From contig DATKIY010000106.1 in NCBI GenBank assembly GCA_035543875.1, forward strand, positions 1 to 12,907: DNA of 12,907 bases, written 5' to 3'. Origin of the DNA: DATKIY01 sp035543875 (GTDB lineage: Bacteria > Actinomycetota > Actinomycetes > JAHEKZ01). How positions within the stretch are numbered: the first letter of the stretch is position 1; each line of letters begins with the position of its first letter. Both the position numbers and the translations under genes were made by a program. The notes below the pieces were generated by a model that was not told the DNA's origin, ran no database searches, and saw only the letters and a list, made by a program, of their open reading frames with translations. Below are positions 12,541-12,907 of this stretch, in pieces.

Positions 12541-12568
12541 GACTCAGCAGTGGATCCGCTGTTGAGTC
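12541..12568 (+). terminator. 12-bp terminator-like hairpin after the aldehyde dehydrogenase
   Basis: The 28-nt inverted repeat has arms GACTCAGCAGTG (12541-12552) and CGCTGTTGAGTC (12557-12568) around GATC. On the plus-strand RNA all 12 positions pair, ten Watson-Crick and two G-U; on the minus-strand RNA those two become C-A mismatches. It starts 6 nt after the dehydrogenase stop and covers the stop and last codons of the convergent gene. No T-run follows. Confidence 0.6.
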
Positions 12569-12907
12569 TCGACTGTTGCTGTGAAGGGCGTGTTCGTTCC
12601 CGACTGGGCGAGCGCAAATACTCGCACTCGTACTGTTCGGTCCTGAACGTCCAGTCCGCCGCACTTCAAGGTCAGTGCGCTTTGGTGGCGTTCCGCCGGC
12701 TGTCCGACGAAACCCAGACTGCGCTTGTCCATCAAATGAAGCTTGCCCTTGTCTGAGACTTCAAAGAGCTTGGTTGTGAGAACGAGCCGCGGCCAACTCT
12801 TCGTACACTCGACAAAGCTCTTGGCGTCAACTGTTCCTGCCTCTTTGCCCGCAGCTGCATTCTTGACTTTGACCACGCAGTCAGCTTTGTCATTGTCGGG
12901 TTGGACC
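12544..12907 (-). CDS. 3' part of a probable exported Cys-containing protein
   Basis: The gene enters from the right edge, so its start and any signal peptide are outside the window. About 121 codons are visible. The frame remains open upstream of an in-frame GTG at 12876 (preceding residues VQPDNDKADC), so that GTG is probably an internal valine. Four cysteines stand in beta-strand-like settings: one before VVKVKN, one in SFVECTKSWPRLVLTTKL, one in SALTLKCGG, and one as the very last residue. Regular alternating strands and spaced Cys suggest an extracytoplasmic beta-rich domain with two disulfides, as in many small secreted actinobacterial proteins of unknown function; this is inference. 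No family is recognised. The stop is 9 bp from the dehydrogenase stop and lies inside the terminator-like hairpin. Confidence 0.6.
   Translation of the reverse strand, partial: VQPDNDKADCVVKVKNAAAGKEAGTVDAKSFVECTKSWPRLVLTTKLFEVSDKGKLHLMDKRSLGFVGQPAERHQSALTLKCGGLDVQDRTVRVRVFALAQSGTNTPFTATVETQQRIHC

Overview
The window reads as ordinary chromosome of an actinobacterium with moderately high GC (about 60 % by eye, not counted). The best taxonomic clue is an IdeR/DtxR iron repressor that keeps every family metal ligand at the classical residue numbers. Supporting clues are GTG starts, TAnnnT -10 elements placed right at start codons without a Shine-Dalgarno sequence, a photolyase of the actinobacterial type as I recall it, and a SHOCT-domain membrane protein. 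There are no rRNA or tRNA genes, insertion sequences, phage genes or CRISPR arrays.

Layout, left to right: the probable tail of an upstream gene and an EntS-like MFS exporter (+); a YbdK/GCS2-type carboxylate-amine ligase (+); convergent to it, a two-gene parA plus ribbon-helix-helix module (-); an arsR-SRPBCC operon (-) with two matched palindromic operators at its promoter; a divergent DUF1990 gene (+); a class I DNA photolyase (-); a divergent YtcJ-like amidohydrolase followed by ideR (+); a convergent small SHOCT membrane protein (-); a class III aminotransferase and an aldehyde dehydrogenase of the 2-oxoglutarate-semialdehyde type (+); and the 3' part of a probable exported Cys-containing protein (-).

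Functional units: the aminotransferase and dehydrogenase could turn an omega-amino acid into a semialdehyde and then an acid. ParA and the RHH protein look like a minimal partition or positioning pair. ArsR probably represses itself and the SRPBCC gene, and its upstream operator also lies just upstream of the DUF1990 gene. The photolyase repairs UV damage, and its divergent promoter region carries a palindrome and a 10-bp direct repeat.

The most interesting signals are in regulation and genome architecture, not in a new enzyme system. They are the twin ArsR operators; repeated leaderless-type promoters; four convergent gene pairs whose stops are -11, 0, 3 and 9 bp apart, at least two with strong hairpins written across a stop codon; a photolyase that seems to lack the distal tryptophan of the electron-transfer triad; and the parA-RHH pair outside any visible plasmid context. 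I found no clear evidence of a wholly undescribed multi-gene system. No stretch above 300 bases lacks a gene; the largest gap is the 200 bp between parA and the SRPBCC gene.
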